A stretch of DNA of 64,000 nucleotides from Mimachlamys varia. Taxonomy: Eukaryota; Mollusca; Bivalvia; Pectinida; Pectinidae. Below the pieces are notes generated by a model that was not told the origin of the DNA, searched no databases, and saw nothing but the letters and a program-made list of their open reading frames with translations. This document shows positions 31,386 to 44,077 of this stretch, one piece after another. Positions within the stretch are counted from its first letter, which is position 1; every line of letters starts with the position of its first letter. The stretch covers positions 53,214,322 to 53,278,321 of the forward strand of contig OX392528.1 in assembly GCA_947623455.1 (NCBI GenBank). The letters are read 5' to 3'. The position numbers and the translations under genes are program-made.

Positions 31386-31861
31386 ATTGTTCAAATGTGC
31401 ATTTTTACTGTTTTTTATAGATGAAAAAATTGATGAAATATGGAACAAATTTACAAGTAACCTTTTCATGAATTTCATAAATACAAATCATATTGATGTT
31501 TGTCAGTATTCAGAGTTGTCAATGAAGTTCTGTTGTATCTTGTTCATCAATCTGTGTAATATTTTTGACCTGTGTTCTACTTCATATCTAACAGCATTCA
31601 GACTACTCCCTAAGTCCTGGAGTAACAGAATATTTCTGTCTGTGTCCCGGAGAGTGTAACGAAGAAATCTCCAATTGGAGGGATATCCAACTGAAGGCTT
31701 TGCGACAACATCAAATCATCCTCTATCTTGAGGGTTTAGCAGAGAAATCTTAAGCCTTTTGTTTGGCCTTGGCGTTAGACTCTAAGGCAAAAAAAAAAAA
31801 GTTTTTATAACTAACCGTTATAGGCCTGGCATGACGATATTTGGCCAGTAGCTGGAATAAA
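31386..31861 (+). terminator. FANCM: FANCM 3' UTR with candidate poly(A) signal
   Basis: The first clear AATAAA after the FANCM stop is at 31856-31861, giving a 3' UTR of about 0.48-0.5 kb. A poly-A run at 31789-31800 precedes it. No in-frame exon follows. Confidence 0.5.
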
Positions 31862-31925
31862 GGGTGTGTGGGTTGTCCCCTGCTTGACTAAATTACCTTG
31901 AATGATCTACTTTTTAGATCAGTTT

Positions 31926-32145
31926 GGTTTGGTTAATTTTGTTTTACGTCCTATCAACAGCCAGATTTTAAAGATGTGCCAGGTTTTGAAGGTATAGGAA
32001 AAACTGGAGCACCCGGAGATAAACCACCGACCTACGGTCAGTACCTGGCAACTGTCCTACGTGGGTTTCGAACTCACAATCCAGAGGTGGAGAGCTAGTG
32101 GTAGAATGTCAGGACACCTTAACCACTCAGCCACCACAGCCCCCT
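31926..32145 (-). mobile_element. tRNA-derived SINE (family 2)
   Basis: Near-complete copy on the minus strand: head GTGGTGGCTGAGTGGTTAAGG, B-box-like GAGTTCGAAACCC, body CCAGGTACTGACCGTAGGTC, tail GGCTGTTGATAGGACGTAAAA. Confidence 0.88.
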
Positions 32146-32149
32146 TCCA

Positions 32150-33329
32150 GATCACATAACCAAATCTATATATTCTTTCTGAACAAGAGGCATGGAGTCA
32201 TGCTTGTTTGTCTGTAGTACCTGTTGGAATGAAGATCATACAAAGACCCAGTTTGCTGGGCAATGTGTTAAAATGGGTTAAAACTTCTGAATAACAAATT
32301 TACAATGAGTTGATGATACATGTAATTGGCACATAGGATGCTTAGACAGGACTATCAAGTATGATTAAATTAAAATTTAAATATTACAGCACTTGATGCA
32401 AGCTGAACCATACAGGCCTATAAGGTCTTTTTTCGGATGTAGATTTGGATGAAGTTAAAGGTTATCATACCCTCGTGACGAATCATTAAGGGTATATAGG
32501 ATTATATGTACATACAAACTCAATGTCGCCACCGCTCTCGGGCTGCATTTCTCAACCGACTGGCATGAATCTTCACAAGTTTTCTCAAACATCATCCCTT
32601 TTACAAGATTACGTTTCAATATACTGCTGTCAAAAACTAGGTCACTGCTACAATGAATATAATTTCGGAGCATTCATTAAAGTTACATTTATCCTGGATG
32701 CATACCTATAATTACAAAAACAGGTCTATTATTAAATAGCTTAACATTTCCATTTTTACTTTTGTATTTTTGAAGCTGAAATGCGAGGGTATTAAGTATC
32801 GTTTTGTTTGAATGTTTTTACGTCTAATTAACAGCCAGGGTCATTTAAGGACGGTGTATGTGTGTGTGTCATAGTGTGTGTATTTGGGAGGCTGGGGTAT
32901 TGTTCATGGAACTTGTGATAGTCTAGATCTAGCTGTTGCCGATTCGTCTGTATATATAATTCATATACTACCTTGTTTTTCATGAGACTTGTTTTATCAG
33001 ATTGCAAAACATTCCAATAGAAAATCAGTTCTCATTTCCTCTCCTTTCCATGACCTACGACTATTAATACAAGAAATCAATTCTGGTTTAGTTTAGTGCT
33101 GGTGTGGGAGGAACACGGCAGCTGTTTATCTGGTATACCTAAATAATAGATACATTGTACATAGGTAAAGTGTAAGTAATCAATAAAGTCAATAACTGGG
33201 TCACTGCCTTAACACCATCCCCACACACAATGATAAATAACTGCATTATTAATTATAACAGAAATACAGACTTCACAATTACATATACAGGCATTGAGTA
33301 TACTGTGAACAGGATGAACTCAATGACAT
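32150..33329. other. intergenic, repeat fragments only
   Basis: ATACCCTCG (about 32466) and CGAGGGTAT (about 32785) are in inverted orientation about 320 bp apart and may bound a small element. No gene is recognised. Confidence 0.4.
32805..32852 (-). mobile_element. SINE family 2, tail fragment
   Basis: TTTTTACGTCTAATTAACAG followed by CCAGGGTCATTTAAGGACG matches only the 3' end of the SINE, consistent with a 5'-truncated insertion. Confidence 0.7.
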
Positions 33330-34977
33330 TAATTATGTCTCCCCTTCGTATGAAGGGAGACATATTGTATTAGTACTGGTTCTGATTCTTGTTCTGGTTC
33401 TGGTTCTTCTAATAATTCTAAACCATTCAAGATATCTTGACGAAACTCGCAGTATACATGCATCCCCTAAAGCAGATGTGCAGTACACTGTCATTATGTC
33501 ACTGTGACCTTGACCTCAAAGTAGGAGATCAAATAAGTGTGAATTTTTCAATACTTCTTGTCCAGGTCATAACTTTCTTACTGTTGAAGATATATTGATA
33601 AAACATTTAGTATACCAGCATCACCCTTAGAAGATGTGCAGTGCACTGTCAATAGGCCAGTGTGACCTTCACCCAAAGGTCAGAGATAAAAAATGTATGA
33701 CTTTTCCAAATATTCAAAGGTGTACGCCAAGGTGATGCACTCAGCCCCTCACTGTCTTATTTAATATCTATGCAACAATAATTGACAAAACCTCAAGGTA
33801 ACTAGGACTCAGCATCTCTTCAATGTGGGTGTCCTATAGTAATTAACTTGTCTGTCTCTCCTTCTGTTTGTCCGTCTGTCTGTCTGGCCCAATTTTTTAC
33901 TGATTGATATTTTGTTATGATATTATGAAGGAAAGTTGGTCAGAATAAAAAAGATGTCCACCGACCAAAAGGTCAAGGTTATAGGTTAAGGTCAAATTTT
34001 ATATATTTTAAGTGCTTAACATTTTAAAGGAAAGTTGGTCAGAACAAAAAAAGATGTCCACTGACTGAACCTCAAGGTCATGGGGTCAAAGTGCTAGGTC
34101 ACATTTTGAAAGAAAGTTGGTCAGAATAAACAAAGATTTCAACTGACCAAATCACAGGGGCAAAGGTCAAGATAATAGGTCAAGGTCAAATTAACATTTT
34201 TTAACTGCTTATCATTTTGTTTTGACATGAAGGAAAGTTGGGTCAGAAAAAAAAAGATGTCAACTGACTATACATTGTAACTACCAAACTTTACCAACAT
34301 TGTTAACAGTAAAACAACGTCAAATAAATAAGAATAAGAAAATTTCTTAATTTTTATTCTTGCACACCCAACCTACTACAAAACCAGCAAATATACAGAT
34401 TTGATTATAAGGGTAGACATATGTTTTTGTTCACTAAAACAAGCTTCTAGCTTTTATTAATATTTCAAGGCATTCAAATTTTGGAGTTACTCCCCTTAGG
34501 TTGGTAGAGAAATTTTGATATTATGCCCCATGTCTAAAAATTTCAATTGCAGGTTCACGTTACCCAACGAGCTATATCAGAGACTGGTATTGTAAGTAAA
34601 ATGTAAGTTTATTTCTATGGTATATGTGACATTCATTAGCTGTTTTCAGATGTATTCTATATGAAGAAAGACACGAAAAACAACAATCCATAAAATATTC
34701 AGACAGACAGACAGGGGAAATGTTCTGAAGATATCCAAAGGTCTTAAGTATTCTTGGGTAGAGAGGATTTATTATTGTAGAAACATTTCGCTGATCCCTT
34801 GGTGGCTTAGAGGTGGGACTCAATAGGGGAAATGTAGTAAATTTTCTAAAATCCCTCTTCCTTTGTATGTTCATATGTATGACTGGATATTGTCCAAATT
34901 TTTCCTTGATTGTTTATATATATATATAGATACAATTTTATGCAAGGAGCGATACAGGCCCTTTGGGCCTCTTGTTT
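33330..34977. repeat. composite dispersed repeat ending GGCCCTTTGGGCC
   Basis: It begins with the hairpin TCTCCCCTTCGTATGAAGGGAGA and ends CAGGCCCTTTGGGCCTCTTG. The same tail occurs at about 40888-40912. Inside are GTCACTGTGACCTTGACCT-type blocks and a minisatellite (next entry). No coding frame; class unknown. Confidence 0.55.
33919..34275. repeat. ~100-bp minisatellite, four diverged units
   Basis: GGAAAGTTGGTCAGAA begins units near 33931, 34030, 34111 and 34233; each is followed by AAAGATGTC and most by AAGGTCAAGG-type nuclear-receptor half-sites. Confidence 0.8.
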
Positions 34978-35927
34978 CTACAGTTGGAGTTGGTCCTTCA
35001 AAACAAACATTTTTTTTATTTCTTTAATGCCTTATTGAGTGTTTCACACATACCGGATATTTATTTTTTTTTTTAATTTTTTGTCAATTGAAAAATATGC
35101 TCATGTTTCATATTTTAATATATACACATCTGAATTGTAAATTTGTTGTAAAATCTGTAATTTTTAATGCGTCAGATTTTAAGGGGAGAAAATAGCTTGG
35201 CTCCAATAAACACGAAGGTATTTAATAAGAATGATGTTTAACAAAAGTTGTAACTTGTATCTAGACTGGAATGTCAGCTGATAAATCACAAACTTTCTGA
35301 AAGCAAGTTAATTAACATGATACTTACAGATTAAGTATAATTAAAATATCATAAAATGTGATTTGTCATTTAAGCTACCATGACTGACATGCATGTTCAG
35401 TTCATTTACCCCTGAAGACACATTTGAACTGTTCCAATTCAAAGGTTAGACTAGTTCATGCTAAAATTTCAGGGGTGAATGAGTTATATATAATTACGTC
35501 TTATTTCCAGTTATTACAAAAACAACAGCAATATAAATTTTTGTGTATTATCCATATAATGAAACTTGATTTGACTATAATTGGAATTCAAGTGCTACAT
35601 GTTGTAGCTTTATAGACGCCTGTCGTATATAGATTAGCCGGGGTATTGATGTTCTGGGAGGTGTATGCCATTCAATGTAATGGATTATCAAAGATACATA
35701 TATTGATGTATTCACAGGTTTATATGTCAAACAGTATTATTGATTACCTTAGGTATTGATGCAGAAACTGCTGACTCATGATTCATAGAAATGTTCTGTC
35801 TGCTTAATTGTAATCTGTTTATAATTTTATATCAACAGTTTCTGTGTTATTATAACCAAAACCTCAAATATTCTGAAAGCTATATACTCTTATTCAGCAT
35901 AATGTGTTTAATTTATTGTTTGTTTTT
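34978..35927. other. intergenic, no gene seen
   Basis: AT-rich sequence with short chance open frames only. Confidence 0.4.
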
Positions 35928-36530
35928 CACATGGTGGCGGGGTGGTTAAAGTGTCCCAACATCCTACCATTTGCCCACCACCTGTGGGTTGTGAGTTCAA
36001 AACCCACATGGGGTAGTTACCAGGTACTGACCGTAGGTCTTTGGTTTTTCTCCGGGAAATTCGATTTCCTCCACCTCCAAATATCTGGTACGTCCTTAAA
36101 TGACCCTGGCTGTTAAATGCCCAATAGACGTGACTTCAGGAAATTTTTCGGGATTCTATAAAATTATGAAAAAAAAATCCAGTTGATAACCATGCAAAAA
36201 TAAGCCTAAAACGAAGTAAAACTGAGCGGTTACTAACAAGAAACTGTTGACAACAAAATCCAAAGAATTGAAAATAGTTCAGGTGGGGCCCACTTCAACA
36301 ACAAAGCCGTAGGTAGAAGACAGTTCGAAATGGATGCGTGTTTACAAATACCGAGTTTCGACTGCTGCTGTACCGGTAACAGCGCAAGATTTCATCTTGA
36401 ATATAGATGATATCAGTTAATCTTAACCAAATCTATAAATATAATAAGTTACTAGGCTTGATTTTCGCTTCAAGTTTTGCCGAAAGTTACGTATATTGGG
36501 CCTTTAACAGGATGTAAAACAAAAATAAAC
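35928..36530 (+). mobile_element. SINE family 2, full-length, split by a MITE
   Basis: Plus-strand copy: head GGTGGCGGGGTGGTTAAAG, B box GAGTTCAAAACCC, body CCAGGTACTGACCGTAGGTC, up to GGCTGTTAA at 36116. The remaining tail, TTAACAGGATGTAAAAC, resumes at 36504 after the inserted MITE. Confidence 0.88.
36117..36503 (-). mobile_element. piggyBac-type MITE copy 2, inserted in the SINE tail
   Basis: 387 bp flanked by TTAA (36113-36116, 36504-36507). The termini ATGCCCAATAGACGTGACTT and, inverted, AGGCCCAATATACGTAACTT match at 19 of 24 outer positions. Oriented opposite to copy 1 (5931-6314), to which its right 220 bp are clearly homologous. Confidence 0.88.
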
Positions 36531-37154
36531 CGAAATAGTTTTTCTTCAAATGAAGAAAAAATGTTCATTCATATCAGCCTCTATTCCTACCTAATATGGG
36601 CTAGCTAGGACATAAATAAAATTTGTGAAGCTGTATAGAAAATCAAGCTTTGTTCCAAATTCTAAATGTAAATCACCTTGGGCATAATGTCATTTATATG
36701 ATTTATTGCCATTTCTTCTGCTAGCGTACATAACATATTATTATGTGTACCGTTCAAACTGTAACAAGTTCATTCAACTTCCAACCTACAGGCTCGGAGT
36801 AAATCCCTCGGAGGAAGTCAGACTTAACTCATGAATCTTATCTGTTTTAATGTAATCCAAGTTGATACGAGGATTTTATGTAATATCTATATAAACTGAT
36901 GAACAGCATACAACACTGTGTTCATTGTACATATACCATTACCTCAACACAAAGACGTACTGTCAGTGTAGTATATATACAAGTTCTAACAAACATCAAG
37001 GTTTTGTCTGGGTCAGTATTATAGGGGATAGTATATATTTACAAGTATGGAACAATTTAAATAAACTGAATCTTATTAAGAAACCATCTCTTTCTATACA
37101 AAAAAATGTTCTCTAAATGCAGGTTATCTACTTACACAGAAAGTATCAAAATAG
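36531..37154. other. intergenic, no gene seen
   Basis: No exon, RNA gene or known repeat recognised. Confidence 0.4.
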
Positions 37155-38070
37155 GGTGTCTTTTAACAAAGGTTCTGTCACCTAATAAAAGTAGTCTCTT
37201 AACACAGGCTATATCAAAACACAAGTGGTCTCATAACACAGGTTATATCACAACACAGGTGGTCTTTTAACACAGGTTATATCACAACACAGGTGGTCTC
37301 TTAATACAGGTTATATCACAACACAAGTGGTCTCATAACACAGGTTATATCACAACACAAGTGGTCTCATAACACAGGTTAAATCACAACAAGTGGTCTC
37401 GTAACACAGACTATATCACAACACAGGTGGTCTCATAACACAGGTTATATCACAACACAAGTGGTCTCTTAACACAGGTGATATCACAACACAAATGGTC
37501 TCTTAACACAGGTTATATCACAACAAGGGTGGTCTCTTAATACAGGTTATATCACAACACAAGTGGTCTCAACACATGTTATATCACAACACAAGTGGTC
37601 CCTTAATACAGGTTTGTATCACAACACAGGTGGTCTCTTAACACAGGTAATATCACAACACAGGTAGTCTCCTAACACAGGTTAAATTGCAACACAGGTG
37701 GTCATTTAACGCAAGTGGTCCCTTAATACAGGTTATATCACAACACAGGTGGTCTCTTAACACAGGTTATATCATAACACAGGTGGTCTATTAATACAGG
37801 TTATATCACAACACAGGTGGTCTATTAACACAGGTTATATCACAACACAGGTGGTCTCTTAACACAGGTTATATCATAACACAGGTGGTCTATTAATACA
37901 GGTTATATCACAACACAGGTGGTCTATTAACACAGGTTATATCACAACACAGGTGGTCTCTTAACACAGGTTATATCACAAAACAAGTGGTCTCTTAATA
38001 CAGGTGGTCCCTTAATACAGGTTATATCACAACACAGTATACATGTATATTACAATACAGGTGGTCTCTT
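37155..38070. repeat. 34-bp satellite, ~27 copies
   Basis: The unit is close to ACACAGGTTATATCACAACA plus CAGGTGGTCTCTTA, 34 bp. The left edge is degraded and some units are deleted or shortened. Between 37748 and 37950 a three-unit block (102 bp) marked by CATAACACAGG and CTATTAATAC variants is repeated at 37748 and 37850. Confidence 0.93.
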
Positions 38071-38366
38071 AAAATTTGGAACGGTTGATTAATTTAAATC
38101 TTTTGAATATTTCAAGGATTTTTTTTTTCACTTTCCTAAATGACTTAATTTCTTTATTGAATTTTTTATCAGTTTTGTTTTATTTTGTTCATAAACACAG
38201 AAACAGAATCATGAGTCATTTATCTCGGATTTATATACAAATCCAGTTTCTGATTTAGTGTCCTAGGTTTACAGAGTGTAAGTGAGGTATAATTAGTAAT
38301 TAAATACCTGTATATTTTAATTAGTTGAAACTTTATTCATTTCATTTGACATCAGTTGCCTTAAAG

Positions 38367-38505
38367 GGAAAACAGAAATTTTAAATTCAAAATTTCTTAA
38401 CCGGACATTATTTATACTTTTTTTCATATATTAGTTGACGTCCGTCACCTATTGGAGAAAACAGAAATTTTAAATTCAAAATTTCTAAACCGAACACGAT
38501 TTATT
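38367..38505. repeat. ~86-bp tandem duplication
   Basis: GAAAACAGAAATTTTAAATT and flanks occur at 38369 and 38457, in diverged units that begin TTGACATCAGTTGCC and TTGACGTCCGTCACC. Confidence 0.85.
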
Positions 38506-38519
38506 CCGATATATTTGAT

Positions 38520-39160
38520 AAAAACAAATTGAGGTAATTAAAGAAATTTAAAATCTTCTGGATTATATATACCTGATGAGTCACATATTTACATCTTGTC
38601 TATTTTTACGCTTTAAGTCACATACAGTTATGCAACTCCAGCGTTGAGTTTATTCTATCTTAGGAGAATCAGACGCTTTGCCATGTGAGTCATATTTTAT
38701 ATGACTCAAGGCGGATCAGCCTATATTGTCTTTTAAGTGAGGAAAATATTGTCAATTTTTTTGTCTGGGTTTTGGACAAATCTGAAGATTTCTTACCTTG
38801 ACTATTATTCATAGAGTCTATTTTGGTTTATTATTCATGGGGGATTCTATTTTTAATTATGCATGACACATGAAAACGATTTGATTTTTGGATGACCTGT
38901 TGAAATCACAGGTGATTGAGAACCAGAATATTTTCTCTTTTTGCAGCATTCTTCAATGACGCTTGTAGTCTTTGATGCATTTTTTTTTTCCAAATTAAAG
39001 TCGTTTTCTGGATACTTATCTACAATGATTTTAAATTATTCTATTTTTTATTTTTTTTAGGGGGGGGGTGGATTTCATTGAATAACAGGGGTATGTGTAG
39101 GGCCTGGAGGGGATGGAGTTAAAATTTTCAAATCGGAATACTTCTGTATATATACAGTTT
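38520..39160. other. intergenic, no gene seen
   Basis: AT-rich, with a G9 run at about 39061-39069. Confidence 0.4.
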
Positions 39161-39164
39161 CCTA

Positions 39165-39268
39165 GCTGAGTTTCCTCTTGCTTTAACATCAGACTTCGAT
39201 ATACATCAGAAATCTACCTATCAAAATATCCGAGTCTGGTTTCAGGGCCAGAAGGAACTCAGGCTATT
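39165..39268. repeat. foldback element, copy 1
   Basis: AGCTGAGTTTCCTCTTGC and CCAGAAGGAACTCAGGCT are inverted arms around a spacer with CAGACTT and GTCTGG. Related to 39757-39858. Confidence 0.6.
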
Positions 39269-39546
39269 ACCTATTAGTTAAAGTTTCCTGGTTCACAGAA
39301 CCCTGTGGTAGTTTGTGTGAGTAATACACCAACAGTAAACAGACTTGTATCTCTCCATTCAAACAAAACGTGATCAGGGGAAGTCTTCAGCCATCAATGA
39401 CACCGTCCATTTGGGAAGCTACAATCACGGAAAGATAAAGTCGAAAATGAACGTTCACATGCATTAACAATTACCAAAACAACACAGGCGGGTGATTATT
39501 TTTTGATGGTTCATACTGAGAGACCTTGGAGCTCCTAGAGCCTACC

Positions 39547-39692
39547 CACAGGCACCTGATATATTGTTACAGCCAGTTTTGGATTTACACTTGATTTTGA
39601 TTTGGGGGGGGGGGGGGGGGTGTTAAATTACTCTTTAACACCTTAGTTTAGGCCCACCAAAACTAGCTGTAACAAATTCGCAGGTCCCTGTG
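39547..39692. mobile_element. hAT-like MITE copy A
   Basis: Ends CACAGGCACCTGATA and GCAGGTCCCTGTG; inner arms CAGCCAGTTTTGG and CAAAACTAGCTGTAAC. It carries a G17 run at 39604-39620, an expansion of the short C/G run of other copies. The flanking 8-mers match only partly (5/8). Confidence 0.78.
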
Positions 39693-39756
39693 GGCTGACC
39701 GTATATTTCTACCAAAATTTACCGTAATTCAATTCAAATTTACAACGAGCTTAATG

Positions 39757-39858
39757 ATAGCCCGAGTTTGCTCTGTTCCCGACACCATGTCTGGTCCCAC
39801 ACCAGACATATATCTGTCCAAGTCTGGTGTAAGGAACAAATGAAACTCGGGCTAGCCT
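39757..39858. repeat. foldback element, copy 2
   Basis: AGCCCGAGTTTGCTCTGTTC and GGAACAAATGAAACTCGGGCT are inverted arms with ACACCA/TGGTGT nearer the centre, where CCAGACATATATCTG lies. Confidence 0.7.
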
Positions 39859-40036
39859 AATAAGTGATGATAGAGTGATCTTGTTTTGCATTTAAAGTTG
39901 GAAAGCGAGTTAACCCGAAATAGTATACAATATATTATTTCTGATCTGATCCTTCTTGCACAGTCGGGGCATGTTAAAAAAATCTTCCGTGTTGGTGTTG
40001 GGATCTCTATGGTCGGACAATACAGCTGTGTTTGTG

Positions 40037-40258
40037 CACAGGGACCTGAGATTTTTTTACAACTATTTAGTTTTGGACACAAACCAATGTTTTAGAGTGA
40101 TTTAATTAACACTTCTGGGGCGTTTAGTTCAAATTTCACCCGTCGATGGTCATAAAAGTATACTTAACGCGCCCCCCCCCCCCCCCCCAATTGTAAAATT
40201 ACCGAAACACATTAGTGAAGGTCCAAAACTAGCTGTAACAGATTTTCATGTCCCTGTG
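40037..40258. mobile_element. hAT-like MITE copy B, perfect 8-bp TSD
   Basis: Starts CACAGGGACCTGAG and ends CATGTCCCTGTG. TGTTTGTG is present on both sides (40029-40036 and 40259-40266), an exact 8-bp target duplication. A C17 run lies at 40172-40188. Confidence 0.88.
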
Positions 40259-40469
40259 TGTTTGTGTGTGCCTCCTTGTGGTAGCGGGGATCTGATACCG
40301 ACTTTAAAGTGTTTACGCTTCTTTCAAAACAAAAGTTATTTATTTTGAGAGTTTTACGTCCTCACATGGCCTTACGACATTCGATGGAGCAGAAAAGATA
40401 GGAAAGAGAGTAGAAGGGATAAAGTTTGTAGGACGAAAGACCAGGGGAATCCCTAACAAAAGTTAGATG

Positions 40470-40912
40470 CCTGAGTTGTTTTATTTGATTAAACTTATGC
40501 CATGATACGTCGTCCGTTGTTCGTCTAGATTTACTTGAAACGTCATCTTTTCAATAACCAAAATGTGTACAGTAGAGTACTGATATTGGGCGAGTAACAT
40601 GCTGAAATATTCAAATGAATGACATTGACCCACTTTCAAGGTCACAGGGGTCAAATGTCTTAAATATTTCAAACAACTTGTCAATAACCAAAAGGCCCCG
40701 AGTACTGAAATTTGACCTGTTGTGTGCTTTCAAATGAATGACCTACACCCATTTTTAATGTCAAAGAGATAAAATGTATTAAAATCTTCAAATGGCTTTT
40801 CCTAATAACAAAAAATTCTCATGGTACTGATAAGATACATGTTCCATATTGAATTGAGGGCTGACACCGATAACTTGTATATTTGCAATTCAGGCCCATT
40901 TGGCCTCTTGTT
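40470..40912. repeat. dispersed repeat with internal ~115-bp units
   Basis: Three diverged units contain CAATAACCAAAA, GAGTACTGA, TTCAAATGAATGACCT and TTTTCAAGGTCACAGGGGTC-like blocks; the element ends CAGGCCCATTTGGCCTCTTG, the tail also seen at 34977. Confidence 0.65.
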
Positions 40913-43900
40913 TTTAATTGATACGATCAATAGGTTTTGTTTTCTTTATTGGCAAGAGAAAAGATATAAGTCAAAAGGTGCAACTTATATAAATACTTTT
41001 GTGAACACGGAAACCTGTGAATATAATGTTGAACTTACTAGCCTGGCCTTTCATCGAAGCCAAAGGGGCCTATGGAGAAATTGTAAAACTATGATTGGAC
41101 CGAACTGTATTATATCAGTTTATATCAAATTTCGGGATATTATAATAATTGTTTAATTTAAGTCTAAATGCAGCTATACTCAAATCCCATGTCCCTGTGA
41201 CATTTTTAAAAGACAAAAAACAATATGTGCGTGTCTTGCCCCTGTGGCGGTGATCGGCAACAGGAAGTAAACAACCTGTAAACATACCTAACAATAGCAG
41301 TGTAAACATCCCTAAAATAGTTTGACAGTTATTCACAATTATATTACAGTCTTTGCCTGTTTACTGTAAAGCCAGCTAGCTTTCAGACAAAACAGCAGCC
41401 CGCAATGATATCCGATTGTAAGCTACTGATGGACTTCCCGTGTTCAGAGATCGCATCTGCTACAAACAATTAGCGTTAAAATCTGTTTATAACAAAAGTT
41501 CACTTGTTTGCGGCGTGAGGAAGTAACCTTCAGCTTTAATAAAAGAATTAAAAAAATGCGGGAATCGAACTTCCTGTTTTCTTTGAAGAGCAATATGGCA
41601 TATACCTTTCGGATCTTTAGAGGTTTTGATTTGTAACGGTTGTGTCATCGTTGGAAACCCACGGTACACTTCTCGTTGATTGTTTTGGAAAAACTGTAGA
41701 ATTATAAAACAAATAAATACTCAAGAATAATCAGTCTATTACTTTATTTTTGGGTCTTTTTGGATTAATAGAATCTATCACCACTGTGTGATGTAGCCTA
41801 CTAAGAAATCTTAACCCTCGGGATAAAATTTATGAATTTTAACACAAGGCTTCCCAGAGTGCTAAAATTAATAAATCTTATCCAGAGGGTTCATTGAGAT
41901 TTTTCTGTCTACATTATACAGGGGTGGTTGATTCTTTTTCTCCCACACTTTCGTAAGGTAAAACAATCTTTTCCTATGTCCTCGATATCCAGTGGTTTGA
42001 GAGTAGGTTACCCTTGGATATCGGGGATGATAATATCTTATATCTACATAGGTGTCTTTCAAAGATTTTAAATAAACAATTAACTATTTTGGTGAAATAA
42101 CAACAGGAGAGTATTAGATATGAATCCTCGGAAGTAAGGTACATGGAGATGTTGGTCTCGTCGAAAATTTCCTCTAACATCGGGAGGAGTGACGAAAAAT
42201 TCTGCACCCACTCCGGAATTACTCACCGAGATCGGTAGGTTTTTAAAAACAATCAAATTGTGTTTAATGCTAATTTTAGAAGAGACGTCCAGAGCTACAG
42301 AGAAAGGGGAATCAATGACAAGAGGTGCTAGTGTGTTTACACCTTGCTCATATCGGTGGAGTCCTCGATTTTAAGGAATTCAATTTGTATACAAGTAATT
42401 ATTCTTCGTGTGAGATGTGAATAAATTGGTCGTGTATATTATTTTTAGGATGCAGTGTTAAAGTTTAATTGTAGAGTTGATAGTGTTTTGTTGTGTACAC
42501 ACTCGACACCGACGGAATCGCTACCATAGCATATACATCATCACAGGCAAGCTTAACACGTCTTAAAAAATTTATGTCTCGTCATTTTCGTCAAATATTT
42601 CCTAGTTTTTGTTTGTTTATAACTTACAGCATTTTAAATCTTTTGGTATTGAGTATTTTTGTAAAAAAAAAATCATGTATGAAAATGAAAAAGATTTTTT
42701 TTATTTCATTTTTAATGTAATTGTACAGGTGTTCGTCAGGGTTCTATCTTACGAGATCAATGTTTTGCTAACATTCAATCTCCCAGGGTGGCTGAACTGT
42801 TAATAATAGGTTTTAGTTCACTGGAATCATAAATCAGATATTCTCCAAAATGTCTGGACAAACAATACTTGTTATATCCAAGCGATTTTTTTCTGTGAAT
42901 TGAATCTACTTAAATTATATACTAAAGCCTAGGTCTTCCTTTTTTCCAGTCCCAGTTGGTATAAGGTAACCAAACGTCCCGAGTTACGCCTTCTTCGTTA
43001 GCTCCCTGATGGTGTTTATGTCCGGTTGTCACCGGCACCTGTGTGGAGATATCGCCTTATTAAGGGTTTGATTAAGTGTGCCAATCACTTGCGTCTAGCC
43101 ATGAATATTGATCCCCCTGGTAGCTGCAGGGATACACAAATATACACAGCAATTTGCACCCTGGATTCACCCCCAGATAAGAAACGAACTTACAGCTAAG
43201 AACGATAGATGTAGGGAAATCATTTATTACATAATGTATAAAGCAATAAAATTAATACTCTTCTTCACTGCTACCTAATCGTTCGCTAGCGGTTGTAAAA
43301 TGTTGTGCACATGTGTTATATTTGAATTACACCTACGGATCTTGTGTATATAAAGGGTGGCTTTATACAGATATTATGTAAACGTGTCTGTGTACTTCTC
43401 GTGATAATCTCGTGTGGGGAGATTACCCCCTTAAAGCTGGTGATCCTCTACCTTTTATCCTGTGTGATCCAGGGACAGTCGAATTCACACCAAGCGACGT
43501 AGTGACTTGCAAAATACCAAAACTCGTTAATACGCAATGCCAATCGATTCACTAAAAATCAATCACTTTAAATATTTAATCAGTTCAAATCATATACGTT
43601 CAAATAACAAACCAACATTTGAATTTTGAATGTCCTGTAATTATTATAACTTGATATTGATTAAATGAATTTTCGAAGTATATTATTCAAATTTAAGACA
43701 TATCGATAACGTAAATCAACATCAATTTGTACTGATATCCGTGTACTTTTAAAGGTTCGATATGATGAAGTTTTTAAAGAAATCATAGTTCCTGAAAGCG
43801 TCGAAAAAAACTAAATTCGAACTCAAAATCGATTAAATTATGGACAACTTATGAACAAAAGAAGGCTTTATTAAACGAAGACCATTAAAAAGGTACAAAA

Positions 43901-44030
43901 AAATAAGACCAGGTGTTCCGGAAGAGTAAGCGTCTGCTGCTTTATCGACGACACCCGTCATACACATCTTCAAAGTGAGTGCTGCCATGGGTGTTATAAA
44001 GCATACAAAGATACGGAATTTTTTTCAATG
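40913..44030. other. long intergenic stretch, no gene recognised
   Basis: No exon with recognisable homology. At 41648-41676 CGTTGGAAACCCACGGTACA is the inverse of sequence at about 7597-7626, so both belong to one dispersed repeat. TATATAAAGG at 43348 resembles a TATA box but leads into no visible coding exon. Confidence 0.45.
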
Positions 44031-44038
44031 AGACCATT

Positions 44039-44050
44039 GCAAGATGGCGG
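44039..44050 (+). promoter_or_regulatory. YY1-like site
   Basis: GCAAGATGGCGGCC matches the YY1 consensus AANATGGCGGC. Function unknown. Confidence 0.3.
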
Positions 44051-44077
44051 CCATAAAACTTAACAATATACTTAATC

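Noticed and set aside
43346..43420. TATATAAAGG promoter of a hidden gene
   Set aside because: No coding exon, CCAAT/GC elements or donor site follows in a convincing arrangement.
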